NCBI GenBank assembly: GCA_002337605.1
Contig: DDGL01000007.1
Coordinates: forward strand, 453,383 to 517,382
Reading direction: 5' to 3'
Source: Flavobacteriaceae bacterium UBA1903
Lineage (GTDB): Bacteria; Bacteroidota; Bacteroidia; Flavobacteriales; Flavobacteriaceae
DNA length: 64,000 bases
The notes under the pieces are model-generated. The model did no database searches. It saw only the letters and a list, made by a program, of their open reading frames with translations, and was not told where the DNA came from. Shown here in pieces: positions 51,578 to 60,119 of this stretch. The position numbers and the translations under genes were made by a program. How positions within the stretch are numbered: position 1 is the stretch's first letter; each line of letters starts with the position of its first letter.

Positions 51578-51744
51578 CTCAATTTAATGTTATCTAAAAT
51601 AGAAAGATGAAACACCCGTTTATGTATTGAACATTACCAACAATATATAATGAAGCATTTCATACCCGCAAAAATACATTTTTATATAAAATTAAGTAAT
51701 GCTAAATTGCAAAGAATTACGTTTCTTTACCCTACTGAACAACT

Positions 51745-52623
51745 ATGTTTATGAGAAAAATATGTACATTTCTATTGCTTGCCACGTTCTTGTCTTCATG
51801 TGATGATGGCGATGTAATTATTACCAGTTTCAACTTCGAAGATGCCCCCCTTCAGTTTTGCGAAGGGGCCAATAGTTTGGTTTTTTTTAAAATAAACGAT
51901 GCTAGTAACGAAAGCCTTTCTTTGCAACTAAATGTGGAAGAAGACGCCTTTACGGAAAGTAGTACGCTAACCTTTCAATTGAATGAGTCTACCAACTTTA
52001 TAAATTACCGGACTTTTGATGTCGCGCCTACAGCAACTTATTTTTGCAATAGCATCCCACCTACTTCCCCTGCTGTTCTACAGGACTATATTGGCACAGA
52101 TGGAACTGCCACTATTACGGTAGAAGCAGTTTTTAATGACAATGACGGGATTGAAGAAGATAGTGACAGTGATCTGGATACAGATTTGGATGGCTTGTTG
52201 GATTATTACGATTTTGATGATGATGGCGATAACGTACCCACAGCGCTGGAAATTGGGCCAGACCCAGATAACCCTATGGATACAGATGGAGATGGCACCC
52301 CGGACTACTTGGACGCAGACGACGATGGCGATACAGTACTTACACGAAATGAAGCAACCGAGGACGACATAAACCCAATGAATAATATTACAGACCCTAA
52401 CGTTGGAGCAGATTATTTAAATCGTGCTGTTGCTGTGGAGACAATTATTGAAGTGTATATCGAACACGAATATGACTTTACAAGCAGCGCTGCACTACGT
52501 GTAAATAATGCAGTTTTCACAAATGGAGAAGAGCAGTTAACACAAGAAAGCCTGGATTTAGGAACTATAACAACTATTGCCACGGGCACCACACCTATTA
52601 CCCCCGATTTTCCAGAGCTGTAG
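51745..52623 (+). CDS. lipoprotein with thrombospondin type 3-like calcium-binding repeats
   Basis: 292 residues. The signal ends in FLSSC (C19, or C17 if the second ATG at 51751 is used). After a beta-rich domain (about 25-130) residues about 135-215 hold tandem acidic DxDxDG-type loops (DSDLDTDLDGLLDYYDFDDD, DTDGDGTPDYLDADDDGD) like thrombospondin type 3 repeats, which bind calcium. The C-terminal part (about 220-292) is of unknown fold. It is probably a surface lipoprotein. The last 26 bases overlap the convergent Smr gene. Confidence 0.82.
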   Translation: MFMRKICTFLLLATFLSSCDDGDVIITSFNFEDAPLQFCEGANSLVFFKINDASNESLSLQLNVEEDAFTESSTLTFQLNESTNFINYRTFDVAPTATYFCNSIPPTSPAVLQDYIGTDGTATITVEAVFNDNDGIEEDSDSDLDTDLDGLLDYYDFDDDGDNVPTALEIGPDPDNPMDTDGDGTPDYLDADDDGDTVLTRNEATEDDINPMNNITDPNVGADYLNRAVAVETIIEVYIEHEYDFTSSAALRVNNAVFTNGEEQLTQESLDLGTITTIATGTTPITPDFPEL

Positions 52624-53155
52624 TATTTTGAACAATATAAACCTCTGTTGCACCTGCCCCGTACTTTCTGGGGTCTGCTTCATAATACTTTACAGCATCA
52701 TAACGCCTGAAGAGGTATTCTAATTCTGTTTTTAGTACTCCTTCCCCAACCCCGTGGATAAATACTACTTTAGGAATTCGTTTTTTTATAGCAAAATCCA
52801 ATTGTCTTTTTGCAGTATCTAATTGTATGGTAAGCATTTCGTAATTTGAAAGTCGTGTAGCTCCCGTTAATTTATGGATATGAAGATCTACCTCCATGGG
52901 AGGAACGGTGCGCTCCTTAGACTTTACAACCTTCTTCTTTTTTTTGGGCTTTATTTCGTTTTCTGAAAGCATTGCTGCCATATTTGCGGTGGCAGAGTTC
53001 TTTTTAAGTAAAGTACCTTCAACAATTAGCTCTTTTTTCTGAAAAGTCATGGGGAAACCATCTTCAGTTTCTAGTACAATAGTGTCACCATTTACTGAAA
53101 TTACAATTCCTGTAATAGGTTCGTCAATAGCTGAAACAGTATCTCCTTTTTCCAT
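52598..53155 (-). CDS. Smr-domain protein (MutS2-like C-terminal nuclease domain)
   Basis: 185 residues. The Smr domain lies at about 100-180: MEVDLHIHKLTGATR (the DLH motif) and VVFIHGVGEGVLKTEL (the HGxG motif), then RRYDAVKYYEADPRKYGAGA. Smr domains of MutS2 and relatives cleave DNA or RNA. The N-terminal half (about 1-60) looks like a small beta-barrel followed by a lysine-rich linker (KPKKKKKVVKSKER). It is cytosolic, monocistronic, and its 3' end overlaps a lipoprotein gene on the other strand. Confidence 0.9.
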   Translation of the reverse strand: MEKGDTVSAIDEPITGIVISVNGDTIVLETEDGFPMTFQKKELIVEGTLLKKNSATANMAAMLSENEIKPKKKKKVVKSKERTVPPMEVDLHIHKLTGATRLSNYEMLTIQLDTAKRQLDFAIKKRIPKVVFIHGVGEGVLKTELEYLFRRYDAVKYYEADPRKYGAGATEVYIVQNTTALENRG

Positions 53156-53329
53156 AATAGCGTCAAAAATAGAACATAAAAGTTAGGATTCCAATGCGAA
53201 TTGCTAACCCCTTCAAAATTAAATTTTTACGATTTTTGTAGGAAAATTGTGCTTATATGAAAATTATTTTTAAATTTAGCGCGGAAAACGTAGCGTCGCC
53301 CCCTAATGCGCTGCCTTAAAAACCAAATT

Positions 53330-55297
53330 ATGAAAAACCTACTACTCATACCAACTATGTTGTTGGTTTCAGCTATTTCGGTAGCTCAATTGTATGTTGC
53401 TCCCAACACTTCTGGGACACCATCAGACTCTTACATTTATGTGAACGATCAAGTTCTTTTTGTTGAGGATGATGTAGAACTCGTTGAAAATACCGTAGAC
53501 CCTAGTACAGAAGCAAGTATTTACCTAAGAAATGACTCTCAATTAATACAAGGAGAAAGCAATGGAGCCAATGCAGGCTCTGGATATATTTCTATATATC
53601 GTGAAAATCCTGGCAGTGATGCTTGGGATTATACATTCTACGGATCGCCTGTAGGAGATATTTTTACAACTCCTGGCGCTACTGCTGGAAATATTAATTT
53701 TGGCATAAGGTCAATACACACTCCAATATATAGTCCTGCAGCAACTGACTATAGTAGTCCTCTAAGTTTAACAGAAGGTAAGCAATCGCTTGCAATCACT
53801 AATCGGCAAGGTAGTTTTTACACTTCTACAAATAATCTTGCAATTTCAACACGTTGGACCTACACCAGAACTTCTGGTACTGGAGCAAGATGGCAACGTA
53901 TTTATAATAATAATGCAGTTCCAGCTGGACGTGGCTTTATTATGAAAGGTGTAAACAGAGACGGAGCACCAAGTACTCACGATTTTGTATATGACTTTAG
54001 AGGAAGACCTAATAATGGTACTTTTACTCTAAATACCATTCCTCCTGTTGCTCCACTAACTACAGAACAAGTGTTAACAGGAAACCCATATCCGTCTGCT
54101 TTAGATTTAAACAGACTGTTTTTTGATACCAAAGCAGGAGATCCAGACGGTACAGATACCTTTGAAAACTCTGAAATTAGTGAAATTAGATTCTGGGATG
54201 AAAACAGAGCCATAAACTCTCACCTTTATGTTGATAATGAAGGAGGTTTTGGAACATGGGTGCCAGGTAGTAGTAATCCAGATGGTACTGTACCAGGAAT
54301 GTCTACTGCTGCCCAATTTTATAATTATGACGGTGCTGGAAACCCAACGACCCCTACAGGAGATTTTGGCGCTCTTTACGAACGTCGTTTTGCTCCAGTG
54401 GGACAAGGTTTTTATTTGAAAACCATAGATTCAGATCCTAGTGATATGAGTACGGATCAAGTATTCATTAAAAATCAGTACAGACGTTTCATTAAAGAAG
54501 GTGCAGCAAATAACTCAGAATTTAGAACGCCTGGCAATCCAACAGATGCTGATGTAGCTCCACGGGATCAAAGAATACCACAAATACGTTTATTCACTTA
54601 TTTTAATGACACTCACTTTAGAGATATGCTGTTAGCATTTTCTGAAACAAGCACCGATTTTTATGACAGAGGAATGGACGCACGTCACCCTATGGATGCC
54701 GATTTCGGAGAGGCTTATTTTCCTTTGGATGTAAATGGGAACGGTGATAAACGTGAAGAGTTTGTGATCCAAACCGTACCGTTTTCTGAAGAAAAAATGG
54801 TGCCTTATGCAGTCCTGTTAGACCGAGAAACTGAGATTACGCTGCAAGTGGTAGAAAAAGTTAAATTTAACAATGAAGTTCTTTTATACGATCAAGAGTT
54901 AGATACCTACACACAAATAAGTGGAAATTCTACAGCATCAATTACATTGCCTGCCGGTAATCATACAGATAGGTTTTTTATTGTATTTAAAGGTGCGCAA
55001 GGTAATCCTTCAAGTGCTGACGTTGCTCAAAGAAGAGAGGCAGAAACTGGTAACGTAGATTTCTTCCAAAACAATACACTATCACAGTTAGAAATAATGA
55101 ACCCTGAAGGGTACGATATTAAGTATGCTCATATTTTTGATATGACTGGAAAGCTTGTTACTACGAGAGCAGACATAGGTAACAGTACAAATTACAATAT
55201 CTCTACCGCTACCATGGCAGATGGAGTATATCTTGTAAAACTGGTAACTTCAGACAATATTTCAATAGACTATAAAGCTATTGTAACAAATAAATAA
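53330..55297 (+). CDS. T9SS type A sorting domain-containing secreted protein
   Basis: 655 residues from the ATG at 53330, chosen because MKNLLLIPTMLLVSAISVAQ is a clean signal peptide. The long middle is predicted beta-rich without a recognised enzymatic motif. The last ~75 residues form a type A T9SS sorting domain: QLEIMNPEGYDIKYAHIFDM, then GKLVTTRADIG and MADGVYLVKLVTSDN. It is therefore probably exported by the T9SS and attached to the cell surface, and depends on PorQ/PorX-type machinery. A DUF2752 gene follows after six bases. Confidence 0.88.
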   Translation: MKNLLLIPTMLLVSAISVAQLYVAPNTSGTPSDSYIYVNDQVLFVEDDVELVENTVDPSTEASIYLRNDSQLIQGESNGANAGSGYISIYRENPGSDAWDYTFYGSPVGDIFTTPGATAGNINFGIRSIHTPIYSPAATDYSSPLSLTEGKQSLAITNRQGSFYTSTNNLAISTRWTYTRTSGTGARWQRIYNNNAVPAGRGFIMKGVNRDGAPSTHDFVYDFRGRPNNGTFTLNTIPPVAPLTTEQVLTGNPYPSALDLNRLFFDTKAGDPDGTDTFENSEISEIRFWDENRAINSHLYVDNEGGFGTWVPGSSNPDGTVPGMSTAAQFYNYDGAGNPTTPTGDFGALYERRFAPVGQGFYLKTIDSDPSDMSTDQVFIKNQYRRFIKEGAANNSEFRTPGNPTDADVAPRDQRIPQIRLFTYFNDTHFRDMLLAFSETSTDFYDRGMDARHPMDADFGEAYFPLDVNGNGDKREEFVIQTVPFSEEKMVPYAVLLDRETEITLQVVEKVKFNNEVLLYDQELDTYTQISGNSTASITLPAGNHTDRFFIVFKGAQGNPSSADVAQRREAETGNVDFFQNNTLSQLEIMNPEGYDIKYAHIFDMTGKLVTTRADIGNSTNYNISTATMADGVYLVKLVTSDNISIDYKAIVTNK

Positions 55298-55303
55298 TTC
55301 CCT

Positions 55304-55591
55304 ATGACAAAGGGTCTTGAAGAGTATATGTTGCCTTGTTTAAACAAGCAACTCTTCGGGATAGAATGTTTAGGCTGTGGCATCCAACGTGCCGCAGCCT
55401 TATTATTTAAAGGCGATTTTATAGCAGCGTTTAAAATGTATCCTGCTATCTATCCGCTTCTTTTGTTTCTACTCTTTATCCTATTCAATTTATTTATCAA
55501 AATTAAATATGCCGAAAAGGTTAAGATAATTTTAGTAACTTTATCTATATTATTGATTGTAACCAATTACGTATTTAAATATATAATCTAA
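55304..55591 (+). CDS. DUF2752-family membrane protein
   Basis: 95 residues. The family motif ECLGCGIQRAAALLFKGDF is at about residues 21-39, followed by two transmembrane helices (about 46-65, YPLLLFLLFILFNLFI, and 74-92). DUF2752 is of unknown function. It is six bases from the previous stop and six bases before the next start, so it belongs to the three-gene unit 53330-55918. Confidence 0.85.
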   Translation: MTKGLEEYMLPCLNKQLFGIECLGCGIQRAAALLFKGDFIAAFKMYPAIYPLLLFLLFILFNLFIKIKYAEKVKIILVTLSILLIVTNYVFKYII

Positions 55592-55597
55592 CTAATC

Positions 55598-55918
55598 ATG
55601 GAAAAACAAAAACTCAATACTACTATAATATACGTTTTGTCAGGCGTAGGATTTATTTGCTGCTGTATCCCAATTATTGGTATTATCCCTGCAATAATTG
55701 CATTTGTAATGGCCAATTCAAAACATAAGGAAGCCATGGCAAATCCTGAGAATTATGAAAACCCAGAGGCAATGAAAACAGCAAAAATAATAGCACTTGT
55801 TGTGGTGCTTATTAATGCATTATATCTTATCTGGAGTATTATCTCGATTGTTACCATGGGTGGATGGGACGCATATATGGAAGAAACCCAACGTAGAATG
55901 GGAGAATTTGGATACTAA
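55598..55918 (+). CDS. CCC-motif small membrane protein
   Basis: 106 residues with two transmembrane helices (about 10-33, VLSGVGFICCCIPIIGIIPA, and 63-88). The cysteine triplet CCC in the first helix and the adjacent PIIGIIPAI mark the Bacteroidota CCC-motif family of unknown function. It ends the unit; a strong terminator follows. Confidence 0.82.
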   Translation: MEKQKLNTTIIYVLSGVGFICCCIPIIGIIPAIIAFVMANSKHKEAMANPENYENPEAMKTAKIIALVVVLINALYLIWSIISIVTMGGWDAYMEETQRRMGEFGY

Positions 55919-55942
55919 TCCTTACTAAATTCTATCACAACT

Positions 55943-55972
55943 AAAAAATGCGGCTTTAGAGCCGCATTTTTT
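55943..55972. terminator. bidirectional terminator
   Basis: AAAAAATGCGGCT and AGCCGCATTTTTT (55943-55955 and 55960-55972) form a 13-base-pair hairpin with a TTAG loop between the CCC-motif gene and the convergent rocD. Confidence 0.92.
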
Positions 55973-55995
55973 AGTTTATATACTTTCTTAAAGAA

Positions 55996-57276
55996 CTATA
56001 CTTCAAACTCTTTAAGGGTGTTACAAATAATAGACACACATTCCAGTAGTTCATTTTCTGTCATCACTAAAGGTGGTGCAAACCTAATTATATTTCCGTG
56101 TGTAGGCTTAGCTAGCAGTCCGTTGTCACGTAGTTTTAAACATATGTTCCACGCCGTATCGCTCTCTTCACTATCGTTTATAAGTATAGCATTCAGCAAG
56201 CCTTTTCCTCTAACTAATTCACAAATAGTACTGTTTGCAATGTATTCGTTCATTTTAGCTCTGAATAATTCGCCTAACGTATAAGCGTTTTCAGCCAGCT
56301 GTTCATCCTTTACAACATCTAAAGCAGCCATGGCAACAGCCGCCGCGATGGGGTTTCCTCCAAATGTAGAACCATGTGATCCTGGTGTAATTACATTCAT
56401 TACAGGGTCATTTGCCAATACAGCAGAAACCGGATAAGCTCCACCACTTAAGGCTTTCCCTAATATTAAAATATCTGGTTTTACTTCAGGCACACCGCTA
56501 CAGTTTTTATTTTCACAGGTACAGTTTCCGCAGGTAGCCAATAAACGACCTGTCCTTGCTATTCCCGTCTGCACTTCGTCTGCAATAAATAATACGTTGT
56601 GTTTTTCACACAGTGCTTTAGCTTCTTTCAAATATCCCTCAGAAGGAACATAAACCCCAGCTTCTCCCTGAATAGGCTCTACAAGAAATCCTGCAACATT
56701 TTCATTGCTCTTCAGCGTATGCTCCAGCGCTTCTAAATTATCATATTCAATTTTAAGGAACCCTTGGGTATAAGGACCAAAGTTTGCTCGTGCTACTTCA
56801 TCATTACTAAATGAAATAATAGTGGTTGTTCTTCCATGAAAATTATTTTCACAAACAATGATTTCGGCTTCATTCTCAGCAATCCCCTTTTTCTCATAAG
56901 CCCAGCGTCTGCAGATCTTTAAAGCAGTTTCAACAGCTTCAGCACCTGTGTTCATAGGTAGTAGCTTATCAAAGCCAAAGTACTCACTGGCATATTTTTC
57001 ATACTTCCCCAGCATATCATTATGAAATGCTCTTGAAGTTAAGGATAGTGTTTTGGCCTGTTCATACATTGCGTTTACAATAGCCGGATGACAATGCCCC
57101 TGATTAACTGCACTATACGCTGAAAGAAAATCATAATACTTTTTTCCTTCTACATCCCAAACGTACACCCCTTCTCCCTTGCTTAAAACCACAGGTAGTG
57201 GGTGGTAATTGTGGGCTCCGTACTTGTTCTCTAGGTCTATCGCCTGTTGCGATAACGATTTCTGTGTTACTGACAT
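55996..57276 (-). CDS. rocD: ornithine--oxo-acid aminotransferase
   Basis: 426 residues, fold-type I PLP enzyme that transfers the delta-amino group of ornithine to 2-oxoglutarate to form glutamate semialdehyde. Motifs: AHNYHPLPVVLSKGEGVYVW, LPMNTGAEAVETALKICRRW, ENNFHGRTTTIISFSND, ADEVQTGIARTGRL and the PLP-lysine K274 in ILGKALSGGAYPVS. Unusually, 16 residues are inserted at about 248-263 containing four cysteines (C249, C252, C254, C259: CGNCTCENKNCS) just before the PLP-lysine strand; this could bind a metal. It is convergent with the CCC-motif gene. Confidence 0.93.
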   Translation of the reverse strand: MSVTQKSLSQQAIDLENKYGAHNYHPLPVVLSKGEGVYVWDVEGKKYYDFLSAYSAVNQGHCHPAIVNAMYEQAKTLSLTSRAFHNDMLGKYEKYASEYFGFDKLLPMNTGAEAVETALKICRRWAYEKKGIAENEAEIIVCENNFHGRTTTIISFSNDEVARANFGPYTQGFLKIEYDNLEALEHTLKSNENVAGFLVEPIQGEAGVYVPSEGYLKEAKALCEKHNVLFIADEVQTGIARTGRLLATCGNCTCENKNCSGVPEVKPDILILGKALSGGAYPVSAVLANDPVMNVITPGSHGSTFGGNPIAAAVAMAALDVVKDEQLAENAYTLGELFRAKMNEYIANSTICELVRGKGLLNAILINDSEESDTAWNICLKLRDNGLLAKPTHGNIIRFAPPLVMTENELLECVSIICNTLKEFEV

Positions 57277-57336
57277 AACATTAAAATTTAAAGTAAAAAA
57301 ATAAAAAATTCCTTCTGTACCTTTATTCTTTCTTAA

Positions 57337-57354
57337 TCCCGATACATATCGGGA
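57337..57354. repeat. palindrome TCCCGATACATATCGGGA
   Basis: A perfect 8-base-pair palindrome (TCCCGATA / TATCGGGA with a 2-base centre) in the rocD-rlmD spacer. Palindromes of this type recur in intergenic DNA of Flavobacteriaceae; this is the only copy I noticed in the window. Confidence 0.7.
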
Positions 57355-57432
57355 CGAAAATTCAGCGGAGGAGAGAAATCATCCTTGAGCGCAAATTACT
57401 AAAAATGCTGTAGAATTGTAAACAAATCATAG

Positions 57433-57440
57433 TACTTTTG
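57433..57440 (+). promoter_or_regulatory. candidate rlmD promoter, nearly leaderless
   Basis: TACTTTTG matches TAnnTTTG only five bases before the rlmD ATG at 57446, so the transcript would begin at or just before the start codon. The upstream TTG is 14 bases away, closer than usual. Confidence 0.45.
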
Positions 57441-57445
57441 CCGCT

Positions 57446-58888
57446 ATGGGAAGAAGAAAAACCAATAGAGTAATCCTTGAAGATCTTGAAGTAATAGACG
57501 CAGGCGCTAAGGGCAAGGCTGTAGCCAGAGCTGCAGATGGCCGTGTAGTGTTTATTAATAACGCTGTACCTGGCGATATTGTGAACGTACAAACTACAAA
57601 AAAGCGGAAAGCATATTACGAAGGAACTGCAATTTCAGTTTCTAAGCTTTCAGACAAACGCGTTGAACCTATTTGTCAGCATTTTGGAATCTGTGGAGGT
57701 TGCAAATGGCAACATATGGGCTATGAACATCAATTATACTATAAACAAAAAGAGGTTGTAAATAATTTAACCCGTTTAGGACATCTGGAACTTCCGGAGG
57801 TCTCCCCTATTTTAGGTTCTGCTGAACAGTACTTCTACCGTAATAAAATGGAATTCTCTTTCAGTAATAACAAATGGCTTACATTAGAACAAATTAGAAG
57901 CGACGTCCAGATAGAAAACAAGAATGCCTTAGGTTTTCATATTCCAGGCATGTGGGACAAAATTCTGGATATTGACAAATGCCATCTGCAACGTGATCCC
58001 AGTAATGCAATACGAAACTTCGTTAAAACTGAAGGGGAACGCCTGGATATTCCATTTTTCGACACCCGAAAACAAGAAGGAATGTTAAGAACGCTTATGC
58101 TCCGCACCACGAGCACGGGCGAATTAATGGTAGTTGTTCAGTTTTTCACTGCATCCGACGAGCACAGCGAGAGAAATGCACAACTCGGTAGTAAATGTTC
58201 AACGCTACTGAATGCAATAGCAGAAAAGTTTCCTGAAATAACTTCATTGCAATACGTAATTAACAATAAAGGAAACGACACCATTTACGATCAGGAAGTG
58301 ATCTGCTACAAAGGCAGAGATCATATTTTTGAAGAAATGGAAGGGTTGCGATTCAAAATAAACGCAAAATCTTTTTACCAGACAAATAGCGAACAAGCCT
58401 ACGAGCTGTACAAAGTAACCCGAGATTTTGCAGGCTTAACAGGAAATGAACTTGTATACGATTTGTATACAGGTACAGGAACCATTGCTCAATTTGTGGC
58501 TAAAGAAGCAAAAAAAGTAATAGGTGTAGAAGCAGTTCCAGATGCTATTACTGCTGCAAAAGAAAACGCGCAATTAAACGGAATTGATAACGTTGAATTT
58601 CTGGTGGGGGACATGAAAAATGTCTTTAATAAAAATTTTGTAAACACCTATGGCAAAGCAGATGTAGTCATTACCGACCCTCCAAGGGACGGAATGCACA
58701 AAGATGTGGTAGCACAATTACTAAATTTAGCACCTGAAAAAATAGTCTATGTAAGTTGCAATAGCGCTACGCAAGCCAGAGACCTTGCACTTTTAGATGA
58801 AGTTTATAAGGTAACCAAGGTGCAACCCGTAGATATGTTTCCGCAAACACATCATGTAGAAAATGTTGTACTTTTAGAAAAAAGATAA
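57446..58888 (+). CDS. rlmD: 23S rRNA (uracil-C5)-methyltransferase, RlmD type
   Basis: 480 residues. An N-terminal TRAM domain (about 1-65), a 4Fe-4S cysteine cluster (C77, C83, C86 in ICQHFGICGGCKWQHM and a fourth in DIDKCHLQRD), and a SAM-dependent methyltransferase domain (YDLYTGTGTIAQFVAKEA, VITDPPRDGMHK, catalytic cysteine in IVYVSCNSATQARD). It methylates U1939 (or a related uracil) of 23S rRNA. Two small envelope-protein genes follow in what looks like one unit. Confidence 0.94.
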   Translation: MGRRKTNRVILEDLEVIDAGAKGKAVARAADGRVVFINNAVPGDIVNVQTTKKRKAYYEGTAISVSKLSDKRVEPICQHFGICGGCKWQHMGYEHQLYYKQKEVVNNLTRLGHLELPEVSPILGSAEQYFYRNKMEFSFSNNKWLTLEQIRSDVQIENKNALGFHIPGMWDKILDIDKCHLQRDPSNAIRNFVKTEGERLDIPFFDTRKQEGMLRTLMLRTTSTGELMVVVQFFTASDEHSERNAQLGSKCSTLLNAIAEKFPEITSLQYVINNKGNDTIYDQEVICYKGRDHIFEEMEGLRFKINAKSFYQTNSEQAYELYKVTRDFAGLTGNELVYDLYTGTGTIAQFVAKEAKKVIGVEAVPDAITAAKENAQLNGIDNVEFLVGDMKNVFNKNFVNTYGKADVVITDPPRDGMHKDVVAQLLNLAPEKIVYVSCNSATQARDLALLDEVYKVTKVQPVDMFPQTHHVENVVLLEKR

Positions 58889-58891
58889 AAA

Positions 58892-59395
58892 TTGAAGCAG
58901 GTAAAGTTAGTTTGTATTTTAATTTTGGTCGCAGTGCTCCTTACCACAGGATGTACGCGCGACGATATTTGCGATCCTGCAATAGCAGTTACGCCACTTC
59001 TTATTATTACCTTTAAAGATAATGCAAACATCACCCAGGCAAAAAATGTTACAGGATTATCTGTTCGAAAGAATGATGTAGATTCTACACTGGTTTTTAG
59101 CATTACTGAACCTACAGACTCTATTGCAATTCCGCTGGATACTGAAACCGATCTTACAGAGCTTCTTTTTATCTTGAATGACGACGCTACTGAGGAAACA
59201 ACCAACGGCGACCGATTAAATTTCACCTATCAACGTGAAGAAACCTATGTAAATAGGGCCTGCGGATTTAAAACCACCTATTCTGAATTTGATACCGAAC
59301 TAGAAGAAGACACCAATAATTGGATCACCTCCTTTCAAATACTACAAACCACAATTACCGATGAAATTGAAGCACACCTTTCTATTAGGTTTTAG
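58892..59395 (+). CDS. DUF6452-family lipoprotein
   Basis: 167 residues, starting with TTG at 58892, three bases after the rlmD stop; no ATG in the frame preserves the lipoprotein signal (LVCILILVAVLLTTGC, C21). The mature part starts TRDDICDPAIAVTPLLIITF and is predicted to be a beta-sandwich. DUF6452 proteins of Flavobacteriaceae are encoded next to a DUF6048 gene, as here; the start of the next gene overlaps by 35 bases. Function unknown. Confidence 0.8.
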   Translation: MKQVKLVCILILVAVLLTTGCTRDDICDPAIAVTPLLIITFKDNANITQAKNVTGLSVRKNDVDSTLVFSITEPTDSIAIPLDTETDLTELLFILNDDATEETTNGDRLNFTYQREETYVNRACGFKTTYSEFDTELEEDTNNWITSFQILQTTITDEIEAHLSIRF

Positions 59396-60095
59396 CCTAC
59401 TGCTTGCGTCAATTTCAATGATAGCGCAAGATGAAACAATATTTATTGAAGAACCTGAAGCTGTTGAAGAAACAGTAAATGACACCTTACCCAAAACCAA
59501 AAAATACGGTATTAGACTGGGTGTTGATATTTCAAAACTGGTTCGAACTGCCGTGGAAGATGGCTATACAAGCTTTGAAGTAAACGGAGATTACAGGCTT
59601 ACCAATAAAATATATGCTGCGGCAGAGCTAGGAACTTCAGATAGGGTTTGGGACGAGGACGGCTTAAAAACAACCACAACGGGAAGTTATATTAAAATTG
59701 GAGCAGATCTAAATGCTTACAACAACTGGCTTAATATGAATAATGCCATTTTTGGCGGACTCAGATACGGGTTTTCCTCCTTTAAGCAAGAACTCAACAC
59801 TTTTGATATTTATACTACAAATCCAGCATTTCCAACTACTCCCAGAGAAGTATCCATTGAAGAAAGTGGCTTAACTGCCTCTTGGGCAGAACTGATCGTA
59901 GGGTTTAAAACCGAAGTGCTCAACAATTTATATCTCTCGATAAACCTTCAGGTAAAGCGTAAGATTTCAGAACAAAAACCGGAAGATTTTGACAACCTTA
60001 TTATTCCTGGTTTTAATAGAACCTACGATTTTAGCGAGTTTGGCGTTGGCTATGGATATACGATATCGTATTTAATTCCGCTGTATAAGAAGTAA
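59361..60095 (+). CDS. DUF6048-family outer-membrane-type protein
   Basis: 244 residues with a signal peptide (about 1-22, TFLLGFSLLLASISMIAQ). The rest is predicted to be a small beta-barrel (alternating strands such as YGIRLGVDISKLVRTA, GSYIKIGADLNAYNNW and FGVGYGYTISYLIPLYKK at the C-terminus). It overlaps the DUF6452 lipoprotein gene, so the two probably form an outer-membrane pair. No role is known. Confidence 0.82.
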   Translation: MKLKHTFLLGFSLLLASISMIAQDETIFIEEPEAVEETVNDTLPKTKKYGIRLGVDISKLVRTAVEDGYTSFEVNGDYRLTNKIYAAAELGTSDRVWDEDGLKTTTTGSYIKIGADLNAYNNWLNMNNAIFGGLRYGFSSFKQELNTFDIYTTNPAFPTTPREVSIEESGLTASWAELIVGFKTEVLNNLYLSINLQVKRKISEQKPEDFDNLIIPGFNRTYDFSEFGVGYGYTISYLIPLYKK

Positions 60096-60119
60096 GAAAC
60101 TAGTTCTCTAATCAATCAA

